6,606 nt of DNA from Pseudomonas sp. (GTDB taxonomy: Bacteria; Pseudomonadota; Gammaproteobacteria; Pseudomonadales; Pseudomonadaceae), in the NCBI GenBank assembly GCA_003527165.1, contig DPSI01000406.1, positions 1-6,606 on the forward strand, written 5' to 3'. Below are positions 4,836-6,606 of the stretch, piece by piece. The stretch's first letter is position 1. Every line of letters starts with the position of its first letter. Under the pieces are notes generated by a model. It saw nothing but the letters and a program-made list of their open reading frames with translations, was not told the origin of the DNA and did no database searches. The translations under genes and the position numbers were made by a program.

Positions 4836-4885
4836 AACTATCCCCCATACACTGGCGCCTAACCTAAAAGCGTGAGGAGGCAGAG

Positions 4886-5884
4886 ATGGGGCTCTTGGTC
4901 GATGGACAGTGGCAGGACCGCTGGTACGAAAACAGCCGTGACGGCGAATTCCAGCGGGAACAGGCACAACGGCGCGACTGGGTGACGGCAGACGGCTCGC
5001 CAGGTCCGGAGGGCCAACGGGCGGTCAAGGCTGAAGCCGGACGCTATCACCTCTATGTTTCTCTCGCGTGCCCCTGGGCGCACCGCACCCTTATCTATCG
5101 CAAACTCAAGCAACTCGATCAATTGATCGACGTGTCGGTCGTCAGCTGGTTGATGGCCGAGCATGGCTGGACCTTCGACAAGGACACAGGCTCCACCGGT
5201 GATGCGCTGGATGGCTTGCAGTATCTGCATCAGCGCTACACCCGTGACGATGACAACTACACCGGTCGAGTCACCGTACCGGTGCTCTGGGATCGCCAGC
5301 AGCAACGCATCGTCAATAACGAGTCCGCCGAGTTGATCCGCATCTTCAACAGCGCCTTCGACGAGCTGACCGGTTCCACGCTGGACCTTTACCCCGGACC
5401 ACTGCGCGGCGAAATCGATACGCTCAACGAGCGAATTTATCCGCGGGTCAACAACGGCGTTTATCGCGCCGGGTTCGCGTCCACGCAGAAGGCCTACGAG
5501 GCCGCATTCGACGAAGTCTTCAGCGAGCTGGACTGGCTGGAACGACGTCTCGGCGAGCGGCGCTACCTGACTGGCGAGTACCTGACCGAAGCCGACTGGC
5601 GCCTGTTCACCACGATGGTTCGCTTCGACGCGGTCTACCACGGGCATTTCAAGTGCAATCTGCGGCGGATCGAGGATTACCCGAACCTGTCGAACTGGCT
5701 GCGCGAGCTGTACCAATGGCCAGGGATCGCCGATACCGTCGATTTCGTTCACATCAAGAGCCACTACTACGCAAGCCACCGTCATATCAATGCCAACGGC
5801 ATCATCCCGAAGGGACCGAATCTGGCATTGGATCGTTCGCATGATCGCGACCGCCTTCCCGGCAAGGGAATCTGGTCGCGCTGA
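4886..5884 (+). CDS. yqjG: Glutathionyl-hydroquinone reductase (YqjG/PcpF/ECM4 type, Xi-class glutathione transferase)
   Basis: The 332-residue product matches E. coli YqjG (328) in length and plan. After an N-terminal arm, a thioredoxin-like domain carries YVSLACPWAHRTLIY with the catalytic Cys62 in the CPWAH motif. VPVLWDRQQQRIVNNESAEL (about residues 131-150) gives the cis-Pro and glutathione-binding segment. The C-terminal helical domain has LTEADWRLFTTMVRFD and ends with the family tail SHYYASHRHINANGIIPKGP. The enzyme uses glutathione to reduce glutathionyl-hydroquinones to hydroquinones, forming oxidised glutathione in the cytosol, and helps quinone detoxification or lignin-derived aromatic breakdown. 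The ATG at 4886 has a strong AGGAGG at 4875-4880. The 87-base gap after ybiB, with an inverted repeat, suggests separate transcription. It converges with cysG, 47 bases away. Confidence 0.94.
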   Translation: MGLLVDGQWQDRWYENSRDGEFQREQAQRRDWVTADGSPGPEGQRAVKAEAGRYHLYVSLACPWAHRTLIYRKLKQLDQLIDVSVVSWLMAEHGWTFDKDTGSTGDALDGLQYLHQRYTRDDDNYTGRVTVPVLWDRQQQRIVNNESAELIRIFNSAFDELTGSTLDLYPGPLRGEIDTLNERIYPRVNNGVYRAGFASTQKAYEAAFDEVFSELDWLERRLGERRYLTGEYLTEADWRLFTTMVRFDAVYHGHFKCNLRRIEDYPNLSNWLRELYQWPGIADTVDFVHIKSHYYASHRHINANGIIPKGPNLALDRSHDRDRLPGKGIWSR

Positions 5885-5893
5885 CAGGACGGA

Positions 5894-5936
5894 TGCGCGC
5901 GCTAGCCCCCGTATGAGTCCGAGCGCCGCATTTATT
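5894..5936 (+). terminator. Weak candidate terminator between yqjG and cysG
   Basis: TGCGCGCGCT (5894-5903) can pair with AGCGCCGCA (5922-5930) as a 9-base-pair stem with one bulge and an 18-base loop, followed by TTTATT. The long loop and overlap with the cysG stop codon make it uncertain. On the minus strand no T-run follows, so it could serve only yqjG. Confidence 0.3.
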
Positions 5937-6606
5937 GTGCTGCGTTACCCGCGCCTTCGAACCAGGCGAGCTTCTCGCGGAGCTTCACCACCTCGCCGAC
6001 AATGATCAACGTCGGGGCCTGGACCCGCTCGCTTGCGACCCGCGCGGCCAGATTCGCAAGCGTCCCGGTAAATACCCTTTGATGGCTGGTAGTGCCCTGC
6101 TGGATCAGAGCGACGGGCGTATCCGCACCACGACCATGAGCGATCAACTGCTGACAAATCACCGGCAGCCCAACCAGGCCCATATAGAACACCAGCGTCT
6201 GACTAGGCGCCACCAACTCCGACCAGGGTAGATCGCAGCTGCCGTCTTTCAAGTGACCGGTGACGAAGCGCACCGACTGGGCATGGTCACGGTGAGTCAG
6301 GGGAATGCCGGCATAGGCGGCACAACCGCTGGCGGCCGTGATACCGGGAACGACCTGAAACGGCACGTCATGGGCGGCCAGCTCTTCGATCTCCTCGCCG
6401 CCGCGACCGAAGATGAAGGGATCACCGCCTTTCAGGCGCAGCACTCGTTTGCCCTCTCCGGCCAGCGTCACCAGCAACTGATTGATCTGTTCCTGGGGGA
6501 CGGCGTGGTCGGCGCGCTGTTTACCGACATAGATCCGATCGGCATCACGGCGACACAAGTCGAGGATGGCCGGCGCTACCAAGCGGTCATAGAGCACGAC
6601 GTCGGC
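5932..6606 (-). CDS. cysG: Sirohaem synthase CysG, C-terminal uroporphyrinogen-III C-methyltransferase domain (5' part outside window)
   Basis: Reading from the right edge on the minus strand, 224 codons end at the TAA at 5932-5934. The sequence opens with [10 protein letters not shown], already inside the methyltransferase domain, so no start is visible; a GTG at 6597 in this run is only an internal valine. [16 protein letters not shown] and [21 protein letters not shown] are the S-adenosylmethionine and substrate motifs of uroporphyrinogen-III methyltransferases. VFYMGL and the C-terminal [12 protein letters not shown] also fit. The domain methylates uroporphyrinogen III twice to precorrin-2, the first step to sirohaem for sulfite and nitrite reductases. 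In CysG it is fused to an N-terminal dehydrogenase-ferrochelatase domain. I prefer CysG over a stand-alone CobA/SUMT because of its C-terminus and this neighbourhood in pseudomonads, but the missing half would decide. Confidence 0.9.
   Translation of the reverse strand, partial: ADVVLYDRLVAPAILDLCRRDADRIYVGKQRADHAVPQEQINQLLVTLAGEGKRVLRLKGGDPFIFGRGGEEIEELAAHDVPFQVVPGITAASGCAAYAGIPLTHRDHAQSVRFVTGHLKDGSCDLPWSELVAPSQTLVFYMGLVGLPVICQQLIAHGRGADTPVALIQQGTTSHQRVFTGTLANLAARVASERVQAPTLIIVGEVVKLREKLAWFEGAGNAAQ

Noticed and set aside
4859..5842. Minus-strand open frame of 327 codons opposite the glutathionyl-hydroquinone reductase
   Set aside because: It is the antisense shadow of a gene with full family similarity on the plus strand; GC-rich codon bias keeps the opposite frame open.

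Overview
The window looks like a chromosomal segment of a Pseudomonadaceae gammaproteobacterium, most likely Pseudomonas or the former P. stutzeri group (Stutzerimonas). The reasons are the GC-rich coding sequence and the gene order tRNA-Ser, yccA, tusD-C-B-E, ybiB-like gene, cysG, which resembles the P. aeruginosa region I remember (about PA2604 to PA2611). The genus is inferred from protein style and gene order, not from a database search.

Left part, 1 to about 1458, is accessory. It holds the 3' end of a GntR/FCD-type regulator, then a decayed insertion sequence of the IS3 family, IS2 group. In that element a piece of orfA is joined to a piece of orfB by an internal deletion, with several frameshifts. 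About 360 bases without a gene follow, with a GC-rich tandem repeat and a pair of TGGGAACA repeats. These repeats lie just outside the 3' end of a tRNA-Ser(UGA) gene on the minus strand. A tRNA 3' end is a classic integration site, so the gene is the probable border between an integrated, eroded element on the left and the core chromosome on the right.

The tRNA gene and yccA are transcribed away from each other from close, back-to-back promoters. yccA encodes a seven-helix inner-membrane protein of the Bax inhibitor-1 family and ends in a clear intrinsic terminator. Next comes a tightly packed run, tusD-tusC-tusB-tusE-ybiB, in which every stop codon overlaps the next start codon. TusD, TusC, TusB and TusE form the sulfur relay that delivers persulfide sulfur to MnmA for 2-thiolation of wobble U34 in tRNA-Lys, -Glu and -Gln. 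The fifth gene is a TrpD2/YbiB-type nucleic-acid-binding protein with no clear link to this pathway, and its coupling to tusE is the most interesting functional hint here.

A separately transcribed glutathionyl-hydroquinone reductase gene (yqjG type) follows. It converges on the 3' part of cysG on the minus strand, of which the uroporphyrinogen-III methyltransferase domain is visible. The right half thus groups sulfur-related functions (tRNA thiolation, glutathione chemistry, sirohaem synthesis). I see no CRISPR array, toxin-antitoxin pair, phage gene or clearly new multi-gene system.
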